This document shows, one piece after another, positions 1 through 8,634 of a stretch of DNA of 64,000 nt. Under the pieces are notes generated by a model that had not been told where the DNA came from, did no database searches, and was given only the letters and a program-made list of their open reading frames with translations. Position numbers and translations under genes: made by a program. Within the stretch, counting starts at the first letter, position 1. The number at the start of each line of letters is the position of its first letter. The DNA is from an uncultured Clostridia bacterium. GTDB taxonomy: Bacteria > Bacillota > Clostridia > Christensenellales > UBA1242. The DNA lies in the NCBI GenBank assembly GCA_947626155.1, contig CANQRC010000001.1:1-64000 (forward strand), given 5' to 3'.

Positions 1-1026
1 GACCACAAGGACACGGCGTTTGCAATTGCAAAAGAACTTGGAATTTGCACAAGCGAGGAACACGTCATCACGGGAAAGGAACTTGACGAAATTCCTGATG
101 AGCAGTTTGTGAAACTTGTGAACAATTATCAAGTTTATGCGCGCGTCAGCCCAGAACACAAGGTTAAAATTGTTAAGGCGCTTAAAGCGAATGACAAAAT
201 TGTTGCCATGACCGGCGACGGCGTGAACGACGCGCCAAGCATAAAATCTGCCGACATTGGCGTTGGAATGGGAATAACGGGAACTGATGTCACAAAAGAG
301 GCCGCAGATATGATTTTGACAGACGACAACTTTGCAACCATTGTTGGCGCGGTGAAAGAGGGCAGAAGAATTTATGACACAATCCTAAAAATTTTGATGT
401 TCCTCTTGGGCACTTCAATGGCGGAGCTGTTTTTCATGAGCACAATTGTAATTGTGTTTAGGGACAGCAACTTTTTCACGCCTGCCCTAATTTTGTGGAT
501 AAACTTTGTTTCCGACACATTTGTTGGGCTGGCGCTTGGCTTTGAAAAGGCAGAAAAAGACATTATGAAACGAAAACCAATTAGAAACAGCGGAAGTTTG
601 TTTAGGGGTGACGCGGGCTTTAATATCTTTTGCTCGGGGCTGTGGGTTGCCGCTGCAACGCTGACGCTTTACTCAATTTGCCGCTACGCGCTTGGGCTAA
701 ATCACCTTGAATACACAACAATTTGCTTCCTCTTTGTCTGCATAACCGAACTTTTGCATTGCTTCAATCTGAAAAGCCAGACGCAATCAATATTCAAATC
801 AAATCCTTTTGACAACAAACTTTTAAATTTAAGTTTTCTTGCATCATTAATTTTGACCATTTTGGTGGTCGTTCTTCCAATAACTCCAATTCAAAACGCC
901 ATGGGCATCACGCAAATAAATTGGTGGCAATGGCTTATGGCGATTGGGGCGGCAGTTTTGATTATTCCTTTCATGGAAGTTGTAAAAGCGATTTTAAGAC
1001 TGATGCATAGGAGAAAACAAAAATGA
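1..1026 (+). CDS. Calcium-type P-type ATPase, C-terminal part (5' end outside window)
   Basis: The frame is open from base 1, so the gene starts upstream; about 341 residues are present. The hinge motif TGDGVNDAPSIKSADIG and the following GITGTDVTKEAADMIL are the signature of type II cation-transporting P-type ATPases (SERCA/PMCA-like). Several membrane helices follow, ending in a basic tail. The phosphorylation site (DKTGT) and actuator domain lie outside the window. By family it pumps a cation, probably Ca2+, out of the cell at the cost of ATP; the ion is inferred. Its stop overlaps the next start as ATGA, so the two genes are translationally coupled. Confidence 0.93.
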   Translation, partial: DHKDTAFAIAKELGICTSEEHVITGKELDEIPDEQFVKLVNNYQVYARVSPEHKVKIVKALKANDKIVAMTGDGVNDAPSIKSADIGVGMGITGTDVTKEAADMILTDDNFATIVGAVKEGRRIYDTILKILMFLLGTSMAELFFMSTIVIVFRDSNFFTPALILWINFVSDTFVGLALGFEKAEKDIMKRKPIRNSGSLFRGDAGFNIFCSGLWVAAATLTLYSICRYALGLNHLEYTTICFLFVCITELLHCFNLKSQTQSIFKSNPFDNKLLNLSFLASLILTILVVVLPITPIQNAMGITQINWWQWLMAIGAAVLIIPFMEVVKAILRLMHRRKQK

Positions 1027-2327
1027 GGAAGAGTAAGCAGTTTGATTTGAGTGCAATCTCCATTATTGCGTGCGACTGTTTGCAGGCAGTCATATGCATT
1101 TTTATTGACCTCTTTTTCATCTCGAAGGTTTTGAGGCTTGATATGGCCGACGGCGCAGTTGACCAAATTCAACTTGCGCACAACATTGTCAGCATAGGAA
1201 TGTTTTATGCTGTTGAATATTTTGTCATCACGCTTTGCTACTCTTGGACAGGCTATTTCCTGAAAAAAATTAACAAAAGCATCTTTGTTTCAATTGGCTC
1301 TTGCTTGCTTGCCACGGTGGTTTTGCTGGTTTACTTTTTGCAAAACAACATTGTCACATTTATTCCTCTTATTGCCGCTGTTTATGGCTTTGCCTGGGGA
1401 TTTTTCTCTTCGGGCTATCACAACCTCACGTCCGAGGTCATCAGCAGCAAAATTCAAACCAAATTCTTTGCGGTCAAAAAGATTATGTTCCAACTTGTTT
1501 ACATAATTTTCCCAATTTGTCTTGGATATATTGCGGATATTGACTTCTCTTTTGTAACTTACATAATGTTTGTGATTGCGGCGCTTTTGATTGTGTTCTC
1601 ATTCTTGATTAGGCCGAAAAAAACTTACAAATTGGAGTTCAAACTTCTAAGTTTTTCAAAGAAACTGATAAAAGAAAAGAAGGAGTTGCAGCCACTTTGG
1701 TGGGTTTACATTCAAGCGTTTTTCAGAGGTGCTTCGTATGACTGCTTCACCACTTTAATCACAATTTTGGTGATAACAAATGTTGGCTCAAACTCGGCGC
1801 TTGGTATGTATCAGTCAATTTTCACGGCTCTTTCACTGATAACCATGGGCTTTTATCTTAAATTTTACCGCAAAAAGCGCTCAAAATGGTTCATTGGCGG
1901 CACAATTGGGCTTGTAACTTGCACAATTATTGGAATTTTGTCCGTCACAAACGAAATTACAATCATAATTTTCTACGCCGTTTACGTGATTTTGAACGTC
2001 ATTTTGATGTCCGTCTCCGACAGCCGAAGGTCGGGCGTTGTGCGCGTGTTGTCGCTTCACTCTCACATCCTTGAAAGCACAGCCTTGACCGAATTTTGGC
2101 TGGGCGCGGGAAGAATTTTGTCGTCAGTTTTGCTTCTTCTTTCGGGAGTGTTTGACGGAATGTTGGGCGGCGGAACGCTGTTCTTGAAAATTGTAATTGG
2201 AATTGTGTGCGCGTTCTACTGTATGTATGGCCTAAGCCTGATTTTCTTGGAAAAATCCCTTATCAAGCAGGATGAAGAATTCAAAAAGGCGCACATGGCT
2301 GAGGTTATTGAAAAAGTTGAAGACTAA
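1023..2327 (+). CDS. Major-facilitator-like multi-pass membrane protein
   Basis: This is a 434-residue protein with roughly ten to twelve hydrophobic segments split by a basic cytoplasmic loop near residues 195-220, the layout of an MFS carrier. No substrate-specific motif was recognised. The start overlaps the P-ATPase stop (ATGA) and the ORF ends on a hairpin terminator, so it closes the operon. The C-terminal 25 residues are charged and cytoplasmic. The family call rests on topology rather than strong motifs; an MFS-fold export or sensing role next to a cation pump is inference. Confidence 0.7.
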   Translation: MRKSKQFDLSAISIIACDCLQAVICIFIDLFFISKVLRLDMADGAVDQIQLAHNIVSIGMFYAVEYFVITLCYSWTGYFLKKINKSIFVSIGSCLLATVVLLVYFLQNNIVTFIPLIAAVYGFAWGFFSSGYHNLTSEVISSKIQTKFFAVKKIMFQLVYIIFPICLGYIADIDFSFVTYIMFVIAALLIVFSFLIRPKKTYKLEFKLLSFSKKLIKEKKELQPLWWVYIQAFFRGASYDCFTTLITILVITNVGSNSALGMYQSIFTALSLITMGFYLKFYRKKRSKWFIGGTIGLVTCTIIGILSVTNEITIIIFYAVYVILNVILMSVSDSRRSGVVRVLSLHSHILESTALTEFWLGAGRILSSVLLLLSGVFDGMLGGGTLFLKIVIGIVCAFYCMYGLSLIFLEKSLIKQDEEFKKAHMAEVIEKVED

Positions 2328-2351
2328 CAAGCATAACGCTTGTTTTTCTTT
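2326..2351 (+). terminator. Rho-independent terminator after the MFS-like gene
   Basis: AACAAGC and GCTTGTT form a 7-bp stem around ATAAC and are followed by a T-rich run. The 5' arm begins inside the stop codon. Confidence 0.8.
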
Positions 2352-2367
2352 TAATTTTAATAACCGC

Positions 2368-2396
2368 TTTACTTTTTTTGTTTTGTGTGATAATAT
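2368..2396 (+). promoter_or_regulatory. Sigma-A-type promoter for prfB-tsaD
   Basis: TTTACT and TAATAT are separated by 17 nt, about 25 nt before the prfB start and after the preceding terminator. Confidence 0.55.
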
Positions 2397-2420
2397 TTAG
2401 TGTAATTTAAAGGAGTTTTT

Positions 2421-3528
2421 ATGATTGTTGACGTTCAAAAAGAAAAATTGGGGCAGCTAAAAGCAGATTTTGCCTTTATTAAGGAGTGTCTTTGACCCGG
2501 ACGGGCTTGAAAAAAAACTTGAAGAATATAAGCAAATTCAGCTTTCTGACGGATTTTTTAGTGACGCAAAAAAAGTCTCCAAAATTGGCAGAGAGATGAA
2601 ACTTTGTGAATATAAACTTGACAAAATTAAGTCCTTGAAGGCCATGATTGAAAATTGTGAGGCGAGTATTGAACTTTTGGAAGAGATGGACGACCAATCA
2701 ATTTTTGACGAACTGACCGACACGCTTTCAAAACTTGAAAAAGATATTGAAAATGCCAAATTGGAAACCTTGCTTTCTGGAAAATATGACAACTACAACG
2801 CCATCATGACGCTTCACGCCGGTGCAGGCGGAACCGAGGCGCAGGATTGGACGGATATGCTTTATAGGATGTATTCTATATATGCCGAAAAAAGCGGTTT
2901 TAAGGTGAAAGTTTTGGATGTGCTTGACGGCGAAGACGCAGGAATTAAATCAATTTCTTTTCTCGTTTCGGGGGAGTATGCCTACGGCTATTTAAAGGCG
3001 GAAAAGGGCGTGCATAGGCTTGTGAGAATTTCTCCTTTTGATGCAAATGCCAGAAGGCACACAAGTTTTGCAAGCGTTGAGGTTATGCCGGAAATTGAGG
3101 AAGCGCCAGACATTGTGATTAGGCCGGAAGACCTAAAAATTGACACATACAGAAGCTCGGGCGCTGGCGGTCAGCACGTGAACAAAACAGAGTCGGCAAT
3201 AAGAATTATGCACATTCCAAGCGGAATTATTGTGGCGTGCCAAACGGAGCGCTCGCAGGTGCAAAACCGCGAAACGGCAATGAAAATGTTGTATTCAAAA
3301 CTTGTTGAAAAGCAGGAACTTGAGGAGATGGAAAAACTTGCCTCAATTCGCGGAGATATCAAAAAAATTGAGTGGGGCAGCCAGATTAGGTCCTATGTTT
3401 TTTGCCCTTACACGCTTGTGAAGGACCACAGAACCAATTTTGAGGACAGCGACGTTCAGTCGGTTATGAATGGAAACATTCAGGAATTTATAAACGAATA
3501 TTTAAAAAGGGCAAGTGTAAAGCAATGA
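2421..3528 (+). CDS. prfB: Peptide chain release factor 2 with programmed +1 frameshift
   Basis: RF2 releases finished protein at UGA and UAA codons. Translation starts at ATG 2421 behind AAAGGAG, reads 24 codons and meets an in-frame TGA at 2493-2495. The site is the classic AAGGAG-TGT-CTT-TGA-C: an internal Shine-Dalgarno three bases before CTT, then the slippery CTT and a poorly terminating TGAC. After a +1 shift, reading continues from GAC at 2494 to the stop at 3528, giving about 368 residues. The main frame has the RF2 anticodon tripeptide region (RISPFDANARRHTSF) and the catalytic GGQ loop (SGAGGQHVNKTESA). Low RF2 promotes the shift, so synthesis is autoregulated. The stop overlaps tsaD as ATGA. 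Confidence 0.97.
2481..2496 (+). promoter_or_regulatory. RF2 programmed +1 frameshift site
   Basis: AAGGAG (2481-2486), TGT, CTT (2490-2492), TGA (2493-2495) and C match the conserved bacterial prfB recoding signal in order and spacing. Confidence 0.95.
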
Positions 3529-4583
3529 GTTATGAAGAGGTGGCAAAACAAAAGTTTGAGGCGTTAAAGACAAAAAAAGATGTCTTAATTCTTTCTGTGG
3601 AAAGTTCTTGCGACGAAACCTCAATTGCGCTTGTCAAAAACGGCAGAGAGGTGCTTTCAAACATCATTTCCTCTCAAATTGATATTCACAAACTTTATGG
3701 CGGAGTTGTGCCGGAAATTGCTTCAAGAAATCACATAAAAAACATCTCCGGCGTGCTTGAAGAGGCGCTTAATGAAGCGGGAAAAACGCTTGAGGATGTT
3801 GACGCGGTGGCAGTAACTTATGGCGCAGGGCTGATTGGGGCGCTGCTTGTTGGGGTGAACTTTGCAAAAACACTGGCTTACGCGCTGAAAGTACCACTTA
3901 TTGCAGTTAGCCATGTTCATGGGCATATTGGCGCGAATTATATTTCTCACAAAAATCTCACTCCGCCGTTCTTGTGCCTTATGGTCAGCGGCGGCCACAC
4001 AGCAATTGTTCAGGTGGAGGATTATTGCTCTTTCAAACTGCTTGGAATGACGGTTGACGACAGCGTGGGCGAGTGCTTTGACAAGGTGGCAAGGGTGCTT
4101 GGGCTTTACTATCCCGGCGGACCAAATGTGGAGAGGCTTGCAAAGAACGGCGAGAAGAAAGTGAAATTCAACTATCACACACCTCTTCCAAATAGCCTAG
4201 ACTTTTCTTTCAGCGGCTTGAAAACGGCAGTTGTAAATTATGTTCACAATAAGGAGCAAAAGGGCGAGGAATTTTCAAAGGCGGATGTGGCAATGTCTTT
4301 TCAGGAACTTGCAATAGACGAACTTGAAAGCAAGGTGGCAATGGCAATAAAAAAAGTTGGAGCAAAAAAACTTGTTATTGCCGGCGGCGTTGGGGCAAAC
4401 AAAGCGCTCAGGGGCAGGCTTGAGAAAACTTGCAAAAGTTTGGGAGTGGAAATGTTTGCACCAGACCTAAAATTTTGCACAGACAACGCCGCCATGATTG
4501 GCTCAATTGCCTACTACTACATCTTAGCCGGAATTGGACTTGCTGACCTTACTTTGACGGCTTCGCCGGTTGTTCCAATTTAA
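3525..4583 (+). CDS. tsaD: tRNA t6A37 threonylcarbamoyltransferase TsaD
   Basis: TsaD transfers the threonylcarbamoyl group from TC-AMP to A37 of ANN-decoding tRNAs, with TsaB and TsaE. The 352-residue protein has an ASKHA fold: the first phosphate motif (VESSCDETS), the metal-binding HVHGHIGANY motif, the LMVSGGHT segment and the late IAGGVGANK motif are all present. About 18 residues precede the usual start of the domain. Translation is coupled to prfB by ATGA. Its partners TsaE and TsaB lie together about 24 kb downstream rather than beside it. Confidence 0.96.
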   Translation: MSYEEVAKQKFEALKTKKDVLILSVESSCDETSIALVKNGREVLSNIISSQIDIHKLYGGVVPEIASRNHIKNISGVLEEALNEAGKTLEDVDAVAVTYGAGLIGALLVGVNFAKTLAYALKVPLIAVSHVHGHIGANYISHKNLTPPFLCLMVSGGHTAIVQVEDYCSFKLLGMTVDDSVGECFDKVARVLGLYYPGGPNVERLAKNGEKKVKFNYHTPLPNSLDFSFSGLKTAVVNYVHNKEQKGEEFSKADVAMSFQELAIDELESKVAMAIKKVGAKKLVIAGGVGANKALRGRLEKTCKSLGVEMFAPDLKFCTDNAAMIGSIAYYYILAGIGLADLTLTASPVVPI

Positions 4584-4746
4584 ATTAAAGAAGAAATATT
4601 TAAATAAAATAATAAATAAAAAATATTTAAAAATTAAAAAAATAACGAAAAAATTCAATTTTTTATCAAAAAAAACGCTTTTTTTAATATTTTTTTTGAA
4701 TTTTTAATAATTTTTAGTCATTTTTTTGGAATTTAAAGGAGTTTTT

Positions 4747-5934
4747 ATGGAATTATTAGCACCAGCAGGAAATTTTGAAAAATTTCAAACTGCACTTCAT
4801 TTTGGGGCAGATGCTTTTTATTTGGCGGGAGGCAGATTTGGGCTTCGCGCCTTCGCGGGAAACTTCACTGAGGAGGAACTTGAAAAGGCGGTTAAAATTG
4901 CCCATGCGAACAAGAAGAAAGTCTATGTCACGCTGAACATCATTGCCAAAGACAAGGATTTTGACGGGCTGAAAGAATATCTTCAATTTTTGACAAAAAT
5001 AAAGATTGATGCGGTGATTGTTGCTGATATTGGCGTGATGGAATTTGTGAGGGAGAACGCTCCAAAACTTTCAATACATATTTCCACGCAGGCGAACATC
5101 ATAAACAGCCACTCTGCAAAACTTATGGCAAAACTTGGTGCGAAAAGGCTTATTCTTGCAAGGGAACTTTCGCTAAATGAAATTGCCGAAATTAGAAAAC
5201 AAGTTCCAAAAAGTGTGCAAATTGAGGTGTTTGTTCACGGGGCAATGTGCATGGCTTATTCTGGAAGATGCCTGCTTTCAAACTATTTGACGGGAAGAGA
5301 CAGCAATCACGGCGAGTGTGTTCAGGCTTGCAGGTGGAAATATTATGTTAGGGAAGTCAGCCGCGATGATGAGTTGGAGGTGCAGGAAGATGAAAAGGGA
5401 ACTTACATCTTTAATTCCAAAGATTTGAACATGATTAAGCATTTGCAAGAACTAAAAGATGCCGGCGTGGACAGCATTAAAATTGAGGGCAGGATGAAAT
5501 CTTCCTATTATGTTGCAACGGTTGTGAACGCTTACAGGCAGGCGCTTGACATTTTGCCAAAGAAGCCAAGCAAGGCGCTATGCGACGAACTTTTGAAAGC
5601 AAGTCACAGGCGCTACACCACAGGCTTCTATTTTGAGGGCGAGCAGAAGCAGTTCACCGAGGACAGTATGCCTGTTCAAGAGAGCGAATTTGTGGCAATT
5701 GTCACCAAAGATTGTGACGGCAAAAATGTTGAACTTGAAATGAGAAATAAATTCTCTTGCGGCGAAAAACTTGAAATTTTAAGCCCAAATTCCAAAATTT
5801 TTCGAAAAAAACTTGAAATTTCTGAAATTTTGAACAGTTCTGGGCAAAAAGTTGAGAGCGCAAAGGTTGTTCAAGAGAGGGTTGTTGTGCCTTGCAAACT
5901 TCCTCTTAAAGCGGGTGACATCCTAAGAAGATAA
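4747..5934 (+). CDS. Peptidase U32 family protein, TrhP-like tRNA U34 hydroxylation factor
   Basis: The 395-residue protein begins MELLAPAGN, the conserved N-terminus of U32 proteins, right behind AAAGGAG; an in-frame upstream start would ignore that site. The U32 signature and cysteine cluster are clear (EVFVHGAMCMAYSGRCLLS, then GECVQACRW). In this clade (E. coli YegQ/TrhP, B. subtilis YrrN/YrrO) the proteins are needed for prephenate-dependent 5-hydroxyuridine formation at tRNA position 34 and are not proteases. A TrmR-like methyltransferase that would convert ho5U to mo5U is at 26.5 kb. The specific function is inferred from the family. Confidence 0.85.
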   Translation: MELLAPAGNFEKFQTALHFGADAFYLAGGRFGLRAFAGNFTEEELEKAVKIAHANKKKVYVTLNIIAKDKDFDGLKEYLQFLTKIKIDAVIVADIGVMEFVRENAPKLSIHISTQANIINSHSAKLMAKLGAKRLILARELSLNEIAEIRKQVPKSVQIEVFVHGAMCMAYSGRCLLSNYLTGRDSNHGECVQACRWKYYVREVSRDDELEVQEDEKGTYIFNSKDLNMIKHLQELKDAGVDSIKIEGRMKSSYYVATVVNAYRQALDILPKKPSKALCDELLKASHRRYTTGFYFEGEQKQFTEDSMPVQESEFVAIVTKDCDGKNVELEMRNKFSCGEKLEILSPNSKIFRKKLEISEILNSSGQKVESAKVVQERVVVPCKLPLKAGDILRR

Positions 5935-5938
5935 TTGC

Positions 5939-5968
5939 TTGACAAATGTTTTGCATATATGTTAATAT
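5939..5968 (+). promoter_or_regulatory. Sigma-A-type promoter for the 5990 membrane protein
   Basis: Perfect TTGACA at 5939-5944 is followed after 18 nt by TAATAT; an AAAGGA ribosome binding site and ATG follow. Confidence 0.6.
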
Positions 5969-5989
5969 GTTTGTGTAAAAGGAAATAAG

Positions 5990-6487
5990 ATGGCAAAAGT
6001 CAATGTAAAAAACATTGAAAACGTTGAGGGCGAATACCACTTGATGTTTTATGAGGGCAAAAATATTGTGGAGGCTGCAAAAAACGAATTGCGCTTTCTT
6101 TGGTCTTCACTTTTGTTTTTCGTTGCGCTGCTTCTGCTTTTTGTGATAATTTCTGGCTTCAACGAATTTTATATTTATTTTGCTTTTGCATATGTTGTTG
6201 TGTTTGTTTTGATGTTTGTTTACTTAAAATTTCAAAAGCGAAAGGGTGTTAAACAGTGCGTTTATGCGGTTGCGAATTCCAATTCAAGCGAGATTGTTGC
6301 AAAGCAGGTTGACAAGCGCAAGGCAGGAAGATTGTTTGTAAAATCTATGTCAAACACCATTGATAAATATGAACTAGACAAAAAATATCCATTTTTCATT
6401 CAAAGATTTTTGAGACGCCGCAGGCAAAGCCGAATTGCAGATGCGGTCACAGAATTTGAGAAGATAAACGAAAGTCGCAAAAAATAA
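5990..6487 (+). CDS. Hypothetical protein with two membrane helices
   Basis: This 165-residue protein is not recognised as a member of a named family. It has a short polar N-terminus, two adjacent hydrophobic segments at about residues 34-55 and 58-80 that form a hairpin, then a basic cytoplasmic tail of about 80 residues ending in an Arg-rich stretch and an acidic helix. It has its own promoter with a perfect TTGACA and a terminator overlapping its last codons, so it is probably monocistronic. No catalytic motif was seen. Confidence 0.75.
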   Translation: MAKVNVKNIENVEGEYHLMFYEGKNIVEAAKNELRFLWSSLLFFVALLLLFVIISGFNEFYIYFAFAYVVVFVLMFVYLKFQKRKGVKQCVYAVANSNSSEIVAKQVDKRKAGRLFVKSMSNTIDKYELDKKYPFFIQRFLRRRRQSRIADAVTEFEKINESRKK

Positions 6488-6501
6488 CGCGGCTTTTTCT
6501 T
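6471..6501 (+). terminator. Terminator after the 5990 gene
   Basis: AAAGTCGC pairs with GCGGCTTT (one G-T pair) around a 10-nt A-rich loop, then T-rich sequence. The 5' arm lies in the end of the coding sequence. Confidence 0.6.
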
Positions 6502-6529
6502 TTTCATAAACAAAACAACAACAAAACAC

Positions 6530-6558
6530 TTGTTTTTTTTAATATATTTTGCTATTAT
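6530..6558 (+). promoter_or_regulatory. Sigma-A-type promoter for alaS
   Basis: TTGTTT and TATTAT are separated by 17 nt. This predicts an alaS leader of about 190 nt containing the tandem hairpins at 6589-6740. Confidence 0.55.
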
Positions 6559-6588
6559 ATAAAGGATCTTATTTTGCTTCTCTTTTGT

Positions 6589-6740
6589 TTACTTTTCTTT
6601 GTGAATGGGTTTCAAAACGAACAAAAAAAGAGAAAGTAATTGATTTTCTTTTGCCTACTTTTCTTTTGCAAAAACAACCAAAAAAGATAAAGTGGTTGAT
6701 TTTCTTTTGCCTACTTTTCTTTTCTTCAAAAGAAAAGTAG
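6589..6740 (+). repeat. Three tandem hairpin repeats in the alaS leader
   Basis: Three successive units each begin with an ACTTTTCTTT arm and end with a complementary AAAG...AAAGT arm. Units two and three share an identical 28-nt stretch (6640-6667 and 6696-6723). The third is a perfect 13-bp palindrome around CTTC (6711-6740) and abuts the GGAGGT ribosome binding site of alaS. The 63-codon ORF across this stretch is a by-product of the repeats. No T-box consensus was found, so tRNA-sensing by the usual Firmicute route is not supported. Confidence 0.75.
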
Positions 6741-6753
6741 GGGAGGTAGAATT

Positions 6754-8565
6754 ATGAAAACAGATACAGAACTTAAAGAACTTTGGTTTAAATTTTTTGA
6801 AAAGCACGGGTTTAAGAGGATTGAAAATGCGTCAATCATTCCTGAAAACGACCCAAGCGTTTTGTTCACCACGGCGGGAATGCACCCACTTGTGCCATAT
6901 CTTCTTGGCGAAAAACACCCTCAAGGCAACAGGATTTGCAATGTTCAAAGGTGTTTGAGAACGGGCGACATTGACGAGGTTGGCGACGACGGCCACCTTA
7001 CTTGCTTTGAAATGCTTGGAAATTGGTTTTTGGGGGATTGCCCAAAAGAGGAGATGATTAAACTCTCCTTTGAATTTTTGACAAGCAAAGAATATCTTGG
7101 CATTCCAAAAGAGAGGCTTGCCACTACAGTTTTTGCTGGCGACGAAACTGCGCCAAGGGATGATGTTGCTTACAATGCTTGGAAAGAGTGCGGAATTAAA
7201 GAGGTTTTCTTCATGCCAAAAGAGCACAATTGGTGGGGGCTTGGCGGTGGCGTTGGCCCTTGCGGACCAGACACCGAGATGTTTTATGACACCGGAAAGC
7301 CAAAGTGCGGCCCAAACTGCTCTCCTGCGTGCGACTGCGGCAAATATCTCGAAATTTGGAACGACGTCTTCATGCAATATAGGGTTGACAAGGCGGGCGA
7401 AAGGGCCTCGGCTCTGCAAAGGCCAAACATTGACACCGGAATGGGGCTTGAAAGAACTGTTTGCGTGCTTAATGGCGTTAAAAGCGTTTATGACAGCGGC
7501 ATTTTTAAGGATGTCATTGACTTTATTGGCACAAAAGCTCAAGTTAAATACACCGAAAGCGACTCCGCAAAGCGCTCTTACAGAATTATCACCGACCACT
7601 TGCGTTCCTCTGTGTTTGTTTTGGGCGATTATAGGGGCGTTGTGCCATCAAATGTTGGGCAAGGCTACATTTTGAGAAGATTTATCAGGCGCGCAATCAA
7701 CTGCGCAAGAAATATTGGCCTTGACACAAAATATTTTGGCGACATTGCAGACCTCTTCATCCAAAAGCACGGGCAAGATTATCCTGATATCAAGCAAAAG
7801 TCCGAGTTTATTAAAGACGAACTTTCAAAAGAGGTTGAAAAGTTTTCTAAGGCCTTGGAAGAGGGGCATAAAGAATTTGAAAAGGTTATTGCAGGAATTG
7901 AAAGACACAAACAATTTGCCAAAGATGAGGTTGTGGAAGACATAATTTCGGGAAAGGCTTGTTTTAGGCTTTATGACACTTTTGGCTTTCCATTTGAACT
8001 GACAAAAGAACTTGCCAAAGAGCGCGGCTTTGATGTTGACGAAGCCGGCTTTAAGAAAGCGTTTGAGGAACATCAAGAGAAAAGCCGAACCGCCTCTGCG
8101 GGAACGTTTAAGGGCGGGCTTGCCGACAGCAGTTATGAAAGCGCAAAACTTCACACTGCAACTCACCTGATTATGGCAGGGCTTAGAAAGATGTTTGGCC
8201 CACAGGTTATGCAGAAGGGGTCGAACATCACGCCGGAAAGATTGAGACTGGACTTCAATCTAGACCACAAAATGACGCCAGAAGAACTTGAAACGCTTGA
8301 AAAATTTGTGAATGACGCAATTTCTCAGGCAATTCCGGTTTCTTTTGAGGAACTTAGCCTTGAAGATGCAAAAAAGAGCGGCGCGGTTGGCGTGTTTGAA
8401 AATAAATATGGAAATGTTGTGAAAGTTTACACAATTGGAAATGTTTCCAAAGAAATTTGTGGCGGTCCTCATGCGAAAAACACAAAAGACCTTCACCACT
8501 TGAAAATTGTGAAAGAAGAAAGTTCTTCAAGTGGAATTAGAAGAATCAAGGCAATACTAGACTGA
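6754..8565 (+). CDS. alaS: Alanyl-tRNA synthetase, short form without C-Ala domain
   Basis: This enzyme charges tRNA-Ala with alanine. At 603 residues it is far shorter than the usual ~870-880. Motif 2 (RTGDIDEVGDDGHLTCFEMLGN) and the class II catalytic core are present, with a Cys-rich insertion near residues 185-207 (CGPNC, CDCGK). The post-transfer editing site is represented by HTATH and the later CGGPH. Between the tRNA-recognition region and HTATH the usual beta-barrel stretch is very short, and the protein ends after the editing domain, so the oligomerisation and C-Ala domains are absent. Similar compact AlaRS enzymes are known from reduced lineages. The start follows a strong GGAGGT. 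Confidence 0.93.
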   Translation: MKTDTELKELWFKFFEKHGFKRIENASIIPENDPSVLFTTAGMHPLVPYLLGEKHPQGNRICNVQRCLRTGDIDEVGDDGHLTCFEMLGNWFLGDCPKEEMIKLSFEFLTSKEYLGIPKERLATTVFAGDETAPRDDVAYNAWKECGIKEVFFMPKEHNWWGLGGGVGPCGPDTEMFYDTGKPKCGPNCSPACDCGKYLEIWNDVFMQYRVDKAGERASALQRPNIDTGMGLERTVCVLNGVKSVYDSGIFKDVIDFIGTKAQVKYTESDSAKRSYRIITDHLRSSVFVLGDYRGVVPSNVGQGYILRRFIRRAINCARNIGLDTKYFGDIADLFIQKHGQDYPDIKQKSEFIKDELSKEVEKFSKALEEGHKEFEKVIAGIERHKQFAKDEVVEDIISGKACFRLYDTFGFPFELTKELAKERGFDVDEAGFKKAFEEHQEKSRTASAGTFKGGLADSSYESAKLHTATHLIMAGLRKMFGPQVMQKGSNITPERLRLDFNLDHKMTPEELETLEKFVNDAISQAIPVSFEELSLEDAKKSGAVGVFENKYGNVVKVYTIGNVSKEICGGPHAKNTKDLHHLKIVKEESSSSGIRRIKAILD

Positions 8566-8573
8566 TTTTATGA

Positions 8574-8602
8574 TTGACAATTTGGGAATTTTGTGTTATC
8601 AT
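8574..8602 (+). promoter_or_regulatory. Sigma-A-type promoter for the DUF4097-like gene
   Basis: TTGACA and TATCAT have a 17-nt spacer; an AAAGGAGG ribosome binding site and ATG 8635 follow. Confidence 0.65.
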
Positions 8603-8634
8603 AAATATGTAAAACAAATTGAAAGGAGGTTTAT

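Noticed and set aside
2470..2493. Separate start for RF2 at 2470
   Set aside because: The conserved +1 frameshift signal and the upstream ATG with a strong ribosome binding site explain the N-terminus.
3723..4178. 151-codon - strand ORF inside tsaD
   Set aside because: It is a mirror frame of a conserved gene with no ribosome binding site and an unlikely composition.
4584..4746. Regulatory RNA in the spacer before the U32 gene
   Set aside because: The spacer is extremely AT-rich homopolymer-like sequence; no stable structured element could be supported.
6549..6740. 63-codon + strand ORF before alaS
   Set aside because: It is made only of the tandem hairpin repeats, begins with a rare start, and lacks a ribosome binding site.
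6488..6753. T-box riboswitch before alaS
   Set aside because: The T-box core (AGGGTGGNACC type) is absent; the leader contains tandem simple hairpins instead.
6832..7599. 255-codon - strand ORF inside alaS
   Set aside because: Its position falls wholly within a clear AlaRS reading frame; it is a shadow frame caused by codon bias.
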